Source: Saccharibacillus alkalitolerans | Lineage (GTDB): Bacteria > Bacillota > Bacilli > Paenibacillales > Paenibacillaceae | Direction: 5' to 3' | Length of the DNA stretch: 64,000 nt | NCBI RefSeq assembly: GCF_011090185.1 | Contig: NZ_JAAFGS010000004.1 | Coordinates: 558,001 to 622,000 of the forward strand | In this document: positions 9,417-18,451 of the stretch, piece by piece | Layout: each line of letters opens with the position of its first letter | Numbering within the stretch: position 1 is the first letter of the stretch | Notes under the pieces: model-generated | Told to the model about the DNA's origin: nothing | Databases searched by the model: none | The model's input: the letters and a program-made list of their open reading frames with translations, nothing else | Program-made: the position numbers and the translations under genes

Positions 9417-10559
9417 TTACTTGGTTTGCTCCAATTCATGCAGCGTCCGAACCAGAAGATCCAGATGCCGCGTTGTCGTGTCGGGACCGAAGGAAATCCG
9501 GAAAAAAGAATGGCCTTCGCCCTCCGACAGCCCCAGCGCGATCAGCGTTTCGGGAACGGCATGCTGTCCCGACGAACAGGCGCTTCCGGTAGAGATGCAG
9601 ATGCCTTTTCGGTTGCATTCCAGCATAACATATTGGCCTTCGTAGCCCAAGCCGGCGCAGCCTGCAATATGGGGCAGAACGTTCGCTTCGCCGCCCGGCA
9701 GACGGTCGGTCACCACATAAGCGGAGAGGCCGAATTCGCGGAACCGCTCCTTCAGATGCCGCCTGAGCAGCCGATAACGATCCGCTCGTTCTTCGAGCTG
9801 GCCGCACGTATAGACGGCGGCGGAGGCGAAGGCGGCGATCCCCGGCACATTGACCGTTCCCGGACGGAAACCGCGTTCGTGCAAAGATCCGGGATGGACG
9901 GGAACGTAAGGAACGCCGGGACGGATATACACCGCGCCGACTCCTTTGGGGCCTTGAACTTTGTGGGCCGAGATCGAGATCGCGTCCGCGCCGAGCTCTT
10001 CGGCGGAGAAGCGGATTTTCCCGAACGACTGCACGGCATCCGTATGCAGCAGGATGCCGCGCTCATGCAAAAAGGCGCCGATGCCGGGCAGATCCTGCAC
10101 CAGCCCCGTTTCCGAATTGGCATGCTGAAGCGAGACCAGGCCGGTGTCGGGGCGCAGCAGCGGCTCGATCTGCTGCGGCGTTAGGCGTCCCGAAGCGTCC
10201 GGCCGAATATAATCCACTTCGTATCCGAGCGCCGACAGCCCGGCAAAGGCAAGTTTGACCGAATGATGCTCCAGCACGGAAGTCAGAATATGCCTGCGTT
10301 CCGGAGGCAGCCCCTTCGCCAACGCTTGAATCGCGAGCAGATTGGACTCCGTGCCGCCGCTCGTGAAAAAGAGCCCTTCGGCACGGCCCCCGATCGATTC
10401 CGCCACGAATTCCCGGCTTCGTTCCAAGATATGCGAGGCATGTCCGCCCCCGTCGTGCAGACTGTTCGAGTTCGCATAGACGTCGCGGCTCATCGTCATT
10501 AACGTTTGCAGCGCTTCTTCGCATAGGGGCGAAGAAGCCGCATAATCGAGATAAATCAT
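9417..10559 (-). CDS. nifS: Cysteine desulfurase of the nad locus
   Basis: A 380-residue PLP enzyme that takes sulfur from cysteine. Next to nad genes it supplies sulfur for the 4Fe-4S cluster of quinolinate synthase NadA. The start MIYLDYAAS at 10559 is preferred because AGAGAGG precedes it by about 6 bases; an ATG seven codons earlier has none. The PLP-binding lysine is in SISAHKVQGPKGVG, and the reactive cysteine in CISTGSACSSGQH. It shares a control region with nadB, facing the other way, and leads into niaR. This arrangement matches nifS-nadBCA of Bacillus subtilis. Confidence 0.92.
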   Translation of the reverse strand: MIYLDYAASSPLCEEALQTLMTMSRDVYANSNSLHDGGGHASHILERSREFVAESIGGRAEGLFFTSGGTESNLLAIQALAKGLPPERRHILTSVLEHHSVKLAFAGLSALGYEVDYIRPDASGRLTPQQIEPLLRPDTGLVSLQHANSETGLVQDLPGIGAFLHERGILLHTDAVQSFGKIRFSAEELGADAISISAHKVQGPKGVGAVYIRPGVPYVPVHPGSLHERGFRPGTVNVPGIAAFASAAVYTCGQLEERADRYRLLRRHLKERFREFGLSAYVVTDRLPGGEANVLPHIAGCAGLGYEGQYVMLECNRKGICISTGSACSSGQHAVPETLIALGLSEGEGHSFFRISFGPDTTTRHLDLLVRTLHELEQTK

Positions 10560-10606
10560 GGATAACCTCTCTTCCGGCATAAATCCAGCGGTTTATGCAA
10601 ATGGAC

Positions 10607-10634
10607 TTGAGTTTAGTTTATGTTTGTGTAAATA
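10607..10634 (+). promoter_or_regulatory. Putative nadBCA promoter
   Basis: TTGAGT (10607-10612) and TAAATA (10629-10634) are separated by 16 bp and lie about 75 bp before nadB. The start point would fall inside the NiaR operator. The -35 is weak. Confidence 0.5.
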
Positions 10635-10653
10635 TAGGTGTCAAGACACCTGT
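10634..10653. promoter_or_regulatory. NiaR operator of the divergent nad genes
   Basis: ATAGGTGTCAAGACACCTGT is a near-perfect palindrome (GGTGTC-AA-GACACC) like known niacin-repressor boxes. On the minus strand its centre reads TTGACA, the -35 of a leftward promoter with TAAACT about 18 bp on; on the plus strand it covers the start of the nadB promoter. One bound repressor could close both. Confidence 0.8.
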
Positions 10654-10707
10654 AATTTATCATGTAAATAAATGGGATAAACAAACAAGGAAGAGAGTGG
10701 ATTCATC

Positions 10708-12303
10708 TTGTCCAAGCCATCCGTATTGATTATCGGAGCCGGAGCGGCAGCCCTCTCGCTGATCGCTTCCTTGCCGGGCGGCTGCCGCGGGCGGCTCCTG
10801 ACCAAAGCCTCCGTCCGAAGCGGCAATTCCATGTATGCGCAGGGCGGGATCGCCGCCGTCCGCCTGCCCGAAGATTCCGTGGATTCGCACGTTCGGGATA
10901 CGCTGACGGCAGGAGACGGCCATAACGATCCCGCTCTCGTCCAAGATCTTCTTGCGGAAGGCAGCGCACTCGTCAACCGGCTGGCCCGGGACGGATTCCC
11001 GTTCGACCGGGACGCGCGGAACCGCATTCGGCTCGGCCTGGAAGGCGCCCATTCGTTCCATCGCATCTTTCACGCGGGCGGAGATGCCACGGGCCGCGTG
11101 CTGATGGAATACTTGCTCGACCGGACTTCGGGACGCGCTTCGATTCTGGAGCATACGACCGTATTGAAGCTGATTGTGGAAGAAGGCCGCTGCGCCGGCG
11201 CGCTGGCTCTGCACGAAGGCAGGCTGACCGAGTTCCGGGCGGACGCGGTCGTCATCGCGAGCGGCGGCTGCGGAAGCCTGTATGCCCGCTACACCGGGGA
11301 TTCCGGCATCACGGGAGACGGCCTGATGCTCGCTTACGAAGCGGGAGCCGAATTGTGCGATCTGGAATTCATGCAGTTTCATCCGACCGTGTTGGTGAAA
11401 AACGGCACAACCTACGGATTGATCTCCGAAGCGGTGCGGGGAGAAGGCGGGGTGCTGCGGGACGAAGAAGGCCGCGCCGTCATGGAAGGCCGGCATCCTC
11501 TGGGCGATCTGGCCCCGCGGGACGTCGTCGCCAGAGCGATTCACGCGGAGATGCAAAACGGCCGTGACATCCATCTGGACATCAGCGGCTGCGAGCGCTT
11601 CGGCGAGCGGTTCCCGACCATCACCGGCATTCTGGAACGGGCGGGCATCGACATCGAAGCCGGCAGGATTCCCGTCGCTCCCGGCATGCATTTCATGATG
11701 GGCGGAATCAAGGTCGACGGCTCGGGAAGCACCTGCGTTCCCGGACTGTACGCGATCGGAGAGGCCGCCTGCACCGGCCTGCACGGCGCCAACCGGCTGG
11801 CCAGCAATTCGCTGCTCGAAGCTCTCGTACTGGGCGAGAGAGCGGCGCGGCACAGCTTCGGCTATGCGGCGCGCCGGCACTCGGAACGGACGGAGCCGAA
11901 GTTCTCCCGTCTCCCGCCCGCCGAAAACCTCGGCGCGCTCGAAGTTCCGCTGGCGGAGCCGGCCGAGCTTCAGCGGCAGATGAGCCTGCATGCTTCGATC
12001 GTCCGTCATGACGCAGGACTGCGCCAATTGGAACAATGGCTGCGGAATCTGCCGACTGAGTCTGTTCCGCTATCCGATCTGACCCGTGAAAAAGCGGAGC
12101 TGGCCCGTCTCTGGCAGCTTGCGCGCCTTGTCGTCCGTTCCGCCCTGCTGCGTACGGAGAGCCGCGGAGCGCACTATCGCGCGGATTACCCGGCGCGGCT
12201 CGATTCCGAGTGGTCGGGCCGGACCGTTACCCATACGAAGGCGGCGGCAGCCCCCATTTTAGCCAAAGAAAGGACCACCAGCGAATGCAGCGTATCCCTT
12301 TAA
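10708..12303 (+). CDS. nadB: L-aspartate oxidase
   Basis: A 531-residue FAD enzyme that turns aspartate into iminoaspartate, the first step of de novo NAD synthesis. The FAD fold is at the N-terminus (VLIIGAGAAALSL, about 6-18); HRIFHAGGDATGR, EFMQFHPTVL and RLASNSLLEALVLGERAA are family signatures. The start is a TTG at 10708, with a purine-rich GGAAGAGAG stretch upstream at slightly long spacing; no in-frame ATG is near. It overlaps nadC by 19 bp, so translation is coupled. Confidence 0.95.
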   Translation: MSKPSVLIIGAGAAALSLIASLPGGCRGRLLTKASVRSGNSMYAQGGIAAVRLPEDSVDSHVRDTLTAGDGHNDPALVQDLLAEGSALVNRLARDGFPFDRDARNRIRLGLEGAHSFHRIFHAGGDATGRVLMEYLLDRTSGRASILEHTTVLKLIVEEGRCAGALALHEGRLTEFRADAVVIASGGCGSLYARYTGDSGITGDGLMLAYEAGAELCDLEFMQFHPTVLVKNGTTYGLISEAVRGEGGVLRDEEGRAVMEGRHPLGDLAPRDVVARAIHAEMQNGRDIHLDISGCERFGERFPTITGILERAGIDIEAGRIPVAPGMHFMMGGIKVDGSGSTCVPGLYAIGEAACTGLHGANRLASNSLLEALVLGERAARHSFGYAARRHSERTEPKFSRLPPAENLGALEVPLAEPAELQRQMSLHASIVRHDAGLRQLEQWLRNLPTESVPLSDLTREKAELARLWQLARLVVRSALLRTESRGAHYRADYPARLDSEWSGRTVTHTKAAAAPILAKERTTSECSVSL

Positions 12304-13145
12304 GAAAAATGTTGGAACACTTTTATATGGAAGATATCGGAAGCGGGGATCTCAGCGCGCAGCTGATCTCGGATTCCGGTCCGCAGCAGGCCGTCATCCA
12401 TGCCAAGCAGCACGGCATTGTGGCCGGCGTCGAAGTGATTCGCGAAGCGTTTGCCCTGCTGGATGCGGACATTGACGTCTCCCTGCTGAAAAAAGACGGG
12501 GACCCCGTCGTCCGGGGCGAAAATATCGCCGTGCTGACGGGGAATCCGTCCACCCTGCTGACGGGAGAAAGGGTCGCGCTGAATCTGCTGCAGCGCATGT
12601 CCGGGATCGCCACGGCGACCCGCCGGGCGGTCGAGGCGCTGAACGATCCGTCGATCCGCATCTGCGACACCCGCAAGACGACGCCCGGTCTGCGCATGCT
12701 GGAAAAATACGCGGTCACGGCGGGCGGCGGATACAATCACCGCTTCGGGCTGTACGACGGCATCATGATCAAGGACAATCATATCGCGGCGGAAGGCTCC
12801 ATTACGGCCGCCGTCGCCAAAGCCCGGGCGTACAGCGGTCACATGGTCAAGATCGAGGTCGAGATCGAAGACGAAGAGCAGCTGCAGGAAGCGATCGCCG
12901 CGGGCGCGGACATCATTATGTTCGACAACTGCGGTCCCGATACGGTCAGACGATTCGCGCAGATGACCCCGCCGCACATCGTCACGGAAGCTTCGGGCGG
13001 AATCGATATGCGCACGCTGCCGGCGTATGCGGGCACGGGCGTCCATTACATCTCGCTCGGGTTTTTGACCCATTCGGTGACCAGTCTCGACATCAGCATG
13101 GATATCGTTCCCGGCTCCGAACGCGGGCCGGAATCGGAAAGGTAG
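12285..13145 (+). CDS. nadC: Quinolinate phosphoribosyltransferase (decarboxylating)
   Basis: A 286-residue enzyme that joins quinolinate and PRPP to give nicotinate mononucleotide, CO2 and pyrophosphate. Motifs include RICDTRKTTPGLR (about 125-137), GGGYNHRFGLYDGIMIKDNH and IMFDNCG. The start MQRIPLRK at 12285 has an AAAGGA site inside the end of nadB. The length is normal. It is followed by nadA after 9 bp. The order B-C-A is that of Bacillus. Confidence 0.95.
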   Translation: MQRIPLRKMLEHFYMEDIGSGDLSAQLISDSGPQQAVIHAKQHGIVAGVEVIREAFALLDADIDVSLLKKDGDPVVRGENIAVLTGNPSTLLTGERVALNLLQRMSGIATATRRAVEALNDPSIRICDTRKTTPGLRMLEKYAVTAGGGYNHRFGLYDGIMIKDNHIAAEGSITAAVAKARAYSGHMVKIEVEIEDEEQLQEAIAAGADIIMFDNCGPDTVRRFAQMTPPHIVTEASGGIDMRTLPAYAGTGVHYISLGFLTHSVTSLDISMDIVPGSERGPESER

Positions 13146-13154
13146 GAGAATCGC

Positions 13155-14261
13155 ATGTCCATATTCAATGAAATCATGCCCCAATATCAATTGATGCCCG
13201 ATGCGTACCGGGAGCTTCCGGTCGCGGAGATGGAACGCCGGGTTACGGAGATTAAAAAGAAGTACGGCGACGAACTGCTTATCCCGGGGCACCATTATCA
13301 GCGCGACGAAGTCATTCAATTCGCCGACGTGACCGGAGACTCGCTGGAGCTGGCGCGCCTGGCCGCCCAGAACACCAGAGCGCGCCATATCGTGTTCTGC
13401 GGCGTGCATTTCATGGCCGAGACCTGCGATATCCTGACGCAGCCGGACCAGACCGTCATCCTGCCCGATATGCGGGCGGGGTGCTCGATGGCGGATATGG
13501 CCGACATGGCCCAGACCGAAATCGCCTGGCGCCTGCTGACCGAACAGGTCGGCGATACGATCCTGCCGCTGACCTACGTCAATTCCACGGCCGAGATCAA
13601 AGCGTTCGTCGGACGCCGCGGCGGCGCCACCGTCACGTCGTCCAACGCCCGTCAGGTCATATCCTGGGCCTTGAAGCAGAAGAAACGGATCTTGTTCCTG
13701 CCCGATCAGCATCTGGGTCGCAACACGGCCTATCAGCTCGGCATTCCGCTGGACGAGATGGCGGTATGGGACCCTTACGCGCAGCGGCTGCTGACCGACC
13801 GAGATCCTGAAGAAATCCGGATCATCCTGTGGAAAGGCCACTGCTCGGTACACGAAAAGTTCACGACCGCGCAGATCGAAGAAACGAAGCGGCGGGACCC
13901 GGAAGTTCGCGTCATCGTGCATCCCGAGTGCACGCATGACGTCGTGACGGCCGCGGACGACGCCGGTTCCACCAAATATATCATCGACCGGATCAACGAA
14001 GCGCCGGCCGGCAGCAAATGGTCGGTCGGAACGGAGATGAACCTGGTCCGCCGCCTGGCGGCCCGGCATCCGGAGCAGCAGATCGTCTCGCTCAATCCGG
14101 ATCTGTGCCCGTGCCTCACCATGAACCGGATCGACCTGCCGCATCTGCTCTGGTCGCTGGAATGCATCGACCGCGGCGAGCCGACCGGCATCATCAAAGT
14201 CCCCGCTCCTATCGCCGAAGACGCCAAAGACGCCCTCGATCGCATGTTCGAGCACGTCTGA
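13155..14261 (+). CDS. nadA: Quinolinate synthase
   Basis: A 368-residue 4Fe-4S enzyme that condenses iminoaspartate with dihydroxyacetone phosphate to quinolinate. Counting from the start gives Cys110 ([10 protein letters not shown]), Cys230 (GHCSVHEKF), Cys318 and Cys320 (LCPC), the same positions as the cluster and redox cysteines of the Bacillus subtilis enzyme. [10 protein letters not shown] near residue 44 is also typical. TAGGAG precedes the ATG. It ends the nadB-nadC-nadA operon and converges on the VanY-like gene only 12 bp away, with no clear terminator between them. Confidence 0.96.
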   Translation: MSIFNEIMPQYQLMPDAYRELPVAEMERRVTEIKKKYGDELLIPGHHYQRDEVIQFADVTGDSLELARLAAQNTRARHIVFCGVHFMAETCDILTQPDQTVILPDMRAGCSMADMADMAQTEIAWRLLTEQVGDTILPLTYVNSTAEIKAFVGRRGGATVTSSNARQVISWALKQKKRILFLPDQHLGRNTAYQLGIPLDEMAVWDPYAQRLLTDRDPEEIRIILWKGHCSVHEKFTTAQIEETKRRDPEVRVIVHPECTHDVVTAADDAGSTKYIIDRINEAPAGSKWSVGTEMNLVRRLAARHPEQQIVSLNPDLCPCLTMNRIDLPHLLWSLECIDRGEPTGIIKVPAPIAEDAKDALDRMFEHV

Positions 14262-14273
14262 TTTCAAATGTTT

Positions 14274-15158
14274 TTACGGATACACCGTCAGGATCAGACC
14301 GCCGCGATTGTCGCCCGAGAGGGCGTAATCGCGGTTTTTCGGTACCCGGAGTTCGGACAGGTCGTCCGGTCCGTAGTAGCAGACCTCGTACTTCGAGCCT
14401 CCGATCGTGGTCGAGATCGCCTTTTTCTGCTGCAGCAAATCCAGATACTCTTCCAGCACCAGCTCGTTTTTCTGCATCAGTACGCTGTGGGGCAGTCCGA
14501 CGTAGCGAAAATGCCACGGCTCGAAAGAAATGCCGGTCACGTCCGTCTTGTCGGCCGGATAGCGCAGCACGAAGCCGTATCTCGCCGCGTTGCGCTCCAG
14601 CCATTTCCCTTCGTCCGCCTCGCCCATCTGCCCTTCCGTCGATCCGATATCGAGCGCCAGTCCCAGATGATGTTCGCTGTACCCGGCCGGCAGGGCGTAG
14701 TCCGCTCCTTTTTCCTTATACAGCCGGCTCTGCTCCAGCTTGTCCCGGTACCCGCTGCTGATCAGAAAATGCGACACGCCGTCTTCCGCCGCCGCGTCCA
14801 GCATGACGACGAACTTCAGCGCGACCCGGCGCGACAGGCGGATGCCGCTGTCCATCAGCGAGGCACGGCCTGTCAGCTCGGGATGTCCGTACAGCTCCGT
14901 GACGTCGGGCTGCGTGCCTTCCGCCCGAACCGGATGATCGCCGTTCACGAGCAGCAGGTCGCCCTCGTACGGCCGATTTTCCTCCGGCTTGAGCTTCTCG
15001 CCGCTGCTGCGCAGCGCGATCTCCTGAATCAGGCCGTCCGCCGATTCGTAATGATCGCCCAGTACTCCCCGCTGATCCAGAAGCTTAAAGACCGCCAAGA
15101 CAAGCAGAAGCGCGACGATCCCTGTTATGACTCCCCATCTTTTTATTCCTTTTTTCAT
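14274..15158 (-). CDS. VanY-type D-alanyl-D-alanine carboxypeptidase
   Basis: A 294-residue membrane-anchored zinc peptidase that trims the terminal D-Ala from peptidoglycan stems. One membrane segment follows the start (GVITGIVALLLVLAVF), leaving the catalytic domain outside. The zinc and catalytic motifs are SEHHLGLALDIG (about 170-181) and FEPWHFRYVG. The ATG at 15158 has a GGAAGGAAG site; an upstream TTG frame is less likely. It lies next to BlaR1/BlaI and VanRS-like genes, so it belongs to a wall-stress block. No vanHAX genes are present, so it is not evidence of glycopeptide resistance. Confidence 0.88.
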   Translation of the reverse strand: MKKGIKRWGVITGIVALLLVLAVFKLLDQRGVLGDHYESADGLIQEIALRSSGEKLKPEENRPYEGDLLLVNGDHPVRAEGTQPDVTELYGHPELTGRASLMDSGIRLSRRVALKFVVMLDAAAEDGVSHFLISSGYRDKLEQSRLYKEKGADYALPAGYSEHHLGLALDIGSTEGQMGEADEGKWLERNAARYGFVLRYPADKTDVTGISFEPWHFRYVGLPHSVLMQKNELVLEEYLDLLQQKKAISTTIGGSKYEVCYYGPDDLSELRVPKNRDYALSGDNRGGLILTVYP

Positions 15159-15296
15159 TCCGATCTTCCTTCCCGTCGCTCTCTTCCCCAAGTATAGAAG
15201 AAGTCGGTTAAGAAAAAGCGAGGCAAAGTTAAAATTTTTCTTAAATATGGAAACGGCGATCCTTACAAAGCTGGCGATATTCCCCGCTTCTCCAGT

Positions 15297-16781
15297 TTAG
15301 AAAGAATCAACTTCCGTCTTCTCCAAGCGGTCGATCAATGTCTTGAGTCCCTCTTCGGTTTCGGCATATCGGCGCACATCCTGTCCAAGCCGCTTCTCCG
15401 CTTCTTCCCGTGTAACGACCAGGTCAAGCTTTTGTTCGCCGGAGGGGTCGTCGGAGTCGGGCAGCGAATACGTAATCCGGTCCACATTGTCGATCAGGCT
15501 CAGCAGCAGAACCGAATTGCGGTAGGCCTGCACCCGCTCCGCCTGCTCCGAACGTTCCTCCGTGTCTCCCGTCTCTGCGGAATCGTCCAGGCTATAGCGG
15601 GCAATAATCCCATATGGACGGTCTGTCGTTTCAAGCCGCATCCCTGCCCACTGGAGTCCGGCAGGCTGGGGCAGCTGCCCCAGCAGATTGCCTACTTTTG
15701 AAAAGTTTCCGACATACAGGGTTTTACCTTCCCGCAGCGATTCAACCTCGTAGCCCAAGTAAGTTCTCTGAGCTTGAAGGACTGCGGAAGGCGGCGCAGG
15801 ATCGGCTGTACAGCCTACAATCAGCAGCACGATCGCCGGAACGAACAGAATCGGCATCCGGGCAGAAGGGCGGCGGTAGGCCAAGACGCGCTTAATCCGC
15901 GACTTGACGTCATTTTCGCCAAAAAATAGCGGACTGCCCGGCAGCTGGCTGTCTTTCCCTTCGGAAATCGACAGCAGGCACGACGCATACCGCTTCTTCG
16001 CTCCGGCCCCCATTTTCCGAAGTACGCTTTCGTCGCAGGACATCTCCATATCTCTGCTCATCAGACGATAACTCAGCCACATGAGCGGATTAAACCAATG
16101 AAGAGTCAGCAGCAGAAAAGCAAACGGTTTGATCCAATGATCGCCGCGCGAAATATGTTTGCGCTCATGTTCCAGAATGCCGGGCAGTTGGTCCGGGTCC
16201 ATGCCGGAAGGCAGGTAGATGCTCGGCTTCAGAAAGCCGCAGACGAAAGGCGTATCGATCCGGTCGCTTTCGTATACGCGTCCGTATCCCGTGATCCTCA
16301 CCTTGGTCGCTGTACGAATTCGTATCCGAAGACGGATATAAGAGATCAAGCTGTAGAGCAGCAGCGCGGCCGCGACGAACAGCCAAATCCAGACTGCCTT
16401 GGCCGGCTGAAACTGCCAACGAACCAATTGGTCCAGCATGCCGGCAGCCGGCAAATTCGACTCGCGGATCAGCGTCCCGACTTTTTCTGTACCGACGGAG
16501 ATCAGATCGACTTTCTCCACCGCCGTAAATTTAGGCAGCGTACCTATGTAGCCAGCGGCCGATGCGGCATCGGTATCGGCGAGACGAAGCAGGCTCAATT
16601 CCGAAGTGAAGCTGACAGGAAGCATCAAACGGACCGCCACCGCCAACCACAATGCGTAAGAATAAGCTTTGGGTGCCTTTAACAGCAGCAGTCTTACGAG
16701 AATGACCAAGGCCGCAATATAACTGGCTGTGACACTCATATTCACAATTTTGAGGAACAGGCCGGTGATCAGGTCACTCAT
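15297..16781 (-). CDS. BlaR1-family membrane metalloprotease sensor
   Basis: A 494-residue M56 peptidase. Several N-terminal membrane segments surround a cytoplasmic zinc site, HERKH in LEHERKHISRGDH (about 228-240), an HExxH motif. In the family, signal-induced proteolysis clears the BlaI repressor. The outer C-terminal part (about residues 345-494) is only about 150 residues and has no penicillin-binding SxxK/KTG motifs, so its signal is probably not a beta-lactam acylating it directly. The start ATG overlaps the end of the BlaI gene by 8 bp, with GAGGAGG inside it. The signal is unknown. Confidence 0.88.
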   Translation of the reverse strand: MSDLITGLFLKIVNMSVTASYIAALVILVRLLLLKAPKAYSYALWLAVAVRLMLPVSFTSELSLLRLADTDAASAAGYIGTLPKFTAVEKVDLISVGTEKVGTLIRESNLPAAGMLDQLVRWQFQPAKAVWIWLFVAAALLLYSLISYIRLRIRIRTATKVRITGYGRVYESDRIDTPFVCGFLKPSIYLPSGMDPDQLPGILEHERKHISRGDHWIKPFAFLLLTLHWFNPLMWLSYRLMSRDMEMSCDESVLRKMGAGAKKRYASCLLSISEGKDSQLPGSPLFFGENDVKSRIKRVLAYRRPSARMPILFVPAIVLLIVGCTADPAPPSAVLQAQRTYLGYEVESLREGKTLYVGNFSKVGNLLGQLPQPAGLQWAGMRLETTDRPYGIIARYSLDDSAETGDTEERSEQAERVQAYRNSVLLLSLIDNVDRITYSLPDSDDPSGEQKLDLVVTREEAEKRLGQDVRRYAETEEGLKTLIDRLEKTEVDSF

Positions 16782-17163
16782 CGGTCGCCTCCTCGATAAT
16801 CCGCTTCAGCTCCTGCGCCTCGGCTGCGGATATTTTCTTGCCGCCCAGAAAAGCGGTCATGAACTGCGGCAAAGAACCGCCGAACGTTCGATCCACGACC
16901 GCCCGGCTTTCGTGCCGCTGCGCTTCTTCTTTTTTGACGATTGCCGTAACCTCAGCCTCTTCGTTGCGCAAAATCCCCCTCTCGCACAGCTTGCGCAGCA
17001 CCGTGTAGGTCGTCGACTTTTTCCAGCCCAGTTCTTCTTGACTGATTCTGACAAGTTCCGTCGAATTGATCGGTTCGTTATCCCATACCAGACTGGCAAA
17101 CTTGTACTCGGCATCGAACAGCTTGTACGTTTCCATCGGACTCTTCCCACTTTCCCCGTTCAT
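16774..17163 (-). CDS. BlaI/MecI-family repressor
   Basis: A 129-residue winged-helix repressor. DAEYKFASLVWDNEPINSTE near the start and KKSTTYTVLRKLCERGIL (recognition helix) are characteristic of BlaI. Translation may begin at 17163 or at the ATG nine codons later (METYKLF); both have weak ribosome sites and family proteins favour the later one. Its operon partner is the BlaR1-like protease. Two 20-bp palindromes on its promoter (17231-17279) are the probable operators. They differ from the classical TACA/TGTA half-sites. Confidence 0.88.
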   Translation of the reverse strand: MNGESGKSPMETYKLFDAEYKFASLVWDNEPINSTELVRISQEELGWKKSTTYTVLRKLCERGILRNEEAEVTAIVKKEEAQRHESRAVVDRTFGGSLPQFMTAFLGGKKISAAEAQELKRIIEEATDE

Positions 17164-17230
17164 TTTCGGATTCTCTCCACTGTCGAACTTCTACAAATTT
17201 CGAACTTCCTGAATTTCGAATTGCGCAAAA

Positions 17231-17250
17231 AGGTTTATCGAAGTAAACCT
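17231..17250. promoter_or_regulatory. BlaI-type operator 1
   Basis: AGGTTTATCGAAGTAAACCT is a palindrome with half-sites AGGTTTA/TAAACCT, located just downstream of the -10 of the blaI promoter. It would block initiation. Confidence 0.65.
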
Positions 17251-17259
17251 AATGCTAAG

Positions 17260-17289
17260 AAGTTTATCCGAGTAAACCTCTATTGTCAA
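17260..17289 (-). promoter_or_regulatory. blaI-blaR promoter with operator 2
   Basis: Reading leftward, TTGACA (17289-17284), a 17-bp spacer and TAAACT (17266-17261) form a strong promoter. A second palindrome with the same half-sites, one mismatch (17260-17279), fills the spacer. Operator centres are 29 bp apart, nearly three helix turns, so repressor dimers can bind side by side. Confidence 0.75.
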
Positions 17290-17341
17290 ACCCCTCTTCG
17301 CCATCCGTTCTTTCCCGTGCCATCCATACAAAAAGCCGAAC

Positions 17342-18451
17342 CTATCCCTGATCGATAGGTCCGGCCTGCGGCAGACGCACTTCAAACTCTGTCCGAATCG
17401 CGTCGCTTTGCACGGATATACGGCCTTGATGGCGTTCCACGATATTTTTGGCGATAAACAGCCCCAACCCCGTGCTTCCGCTCTGCTGCGTACGCGCACG
17501 ATCACCGGTATAGAACATCTCGAACAGATGCGGCTGCTCCTCGGGCGGGATAAAGTCTCCGTAATTGGTCACGGATACGATTGCTTCCCCATTTTCGGCC
17601 CGGCAGGCGATATCGACATACCGGCCGTCCCGTCCGTAGCGGGCCGCGTTGGTCAGCAAATTCTCGAATACGCGGGCCAGCAGCTCGCCGTCGCCCTGAA
17701 TCTGCACCTCCGGCTCGACATCCGTGCGGGTGATCAGGAGACTTTTTTCAAATACCGGATACATCTCCTCATTCATCTGTACCAGCAGCTCGCTCAGATC
17801 CAACGGCTGCGTATCGATCGTCAGCATGCCGTAATTCATTCGCGTGATCTCGAACAGCTCGTCGATCAGCCGCTCCAACCGCCGGGATTTGGTGAATGCA
17901 ATCGTTACATAATGCTTAACCTGCTCTTCCGTCAGTTCTTCGCTGCGCAGAATGAAGTCCAGGTAACCGAGCACGGAAGTCAGCGGAGTTCGCAGATCAT
18001 GGGCGAGATTCAGCACAAGCTGGTCTTTGCTGCTCTCCGCAAAGTCGCCGCGCTTCACCGCCATTTTCAACTGTTCGCCGGCCGCGTTCATATCCGCTGC
18101 GATGCTGCCGAACTCATCGTTGGAATGGATCTCCACGCGCCCCTCGAAATCGCCGCTCGCCAGCCGGTTGATGCCGATCGAAATTTCGCGGAAATAGCGG
18201 GAATACGGCTTGGTGAGCCAGAAAAAGAACAGGATCGCCAGCGGCACGAAAAAGATCAGGAAAAAGTTCAGGTCGCCGAAGTCGCGGATCAGCCTGCGGA
18301 ATTGGGCCAGCGGGTCGCCGACTTTCGCGTTTTCCACATAGTAGATCTGCAGCGCCTTGTAGATCGCGTACGTGACGCCGCCGGACAGCAGCATGCTGAG
18401 CCCCAGCAGCAGAATCATGCGGAAACGGAAGCTGCTTGTCAATCTAGCCAT
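17342..18451 (-). CDS. VanS-like sensor histidine kinase
   Basis: A 369-residue membrane sensor kinase. Two membrane segments (about 11-37 and 62-80) enclose a short outer loop, then a HAMP linker (about 82-135), a dimerisation domain with phosphorylatable His151 (LNLAHDLRTPLTSVLGYLDF) and an ATPase domain with N box (ENLLTNAARYG) and GSTGLGLFIAK. The start at 18451 overlaps the end of the response regulator by 8 bp, so translation is coupled. The short sensor loop suggests sensing within or near the membrane. The His-box sequence resembles VanS relatives. The signal is unknown. Confidence 0.9.
   Translation of the reverse strand: MARLTSSFRFRMILLLGLSMLLSGGVTYAIYKALQIYYVENAKVGDPLAQFRRLIRDFGDLNFFLIFFVPLAILFFFWLTKPYSRYFREISIGINRLASGDFEGRVEIHSNDEFGSIAADMNAAGEQLKMAVKRGDFAESSKDQLVLNLAHDLRTPLTSVLGYLDFILRSEELTEEQVKHYVTIAFTKSRRLERLIDELFEITRMNYGMLTIDTQPLDLSELLVQMNEEMYPVFEKSLLITRTDVEPEVQIQGDGELLARVFENLLTNAARYGRDGRYVDIACRAENGEAIVSVTNYGDFIPPEEQPHLFEMFYTGDRARTQQSGSTGLGLFIAKNIVERHQGRISVQSDAIRTEFEVRLPQAGPIDQG

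Noticed and set aside
12300-14267. A long leftward frame opposite nadC-nadA
   Set aside because: Both nad genes are certain and motif-rich; the opposite frame has no family match or start signal.
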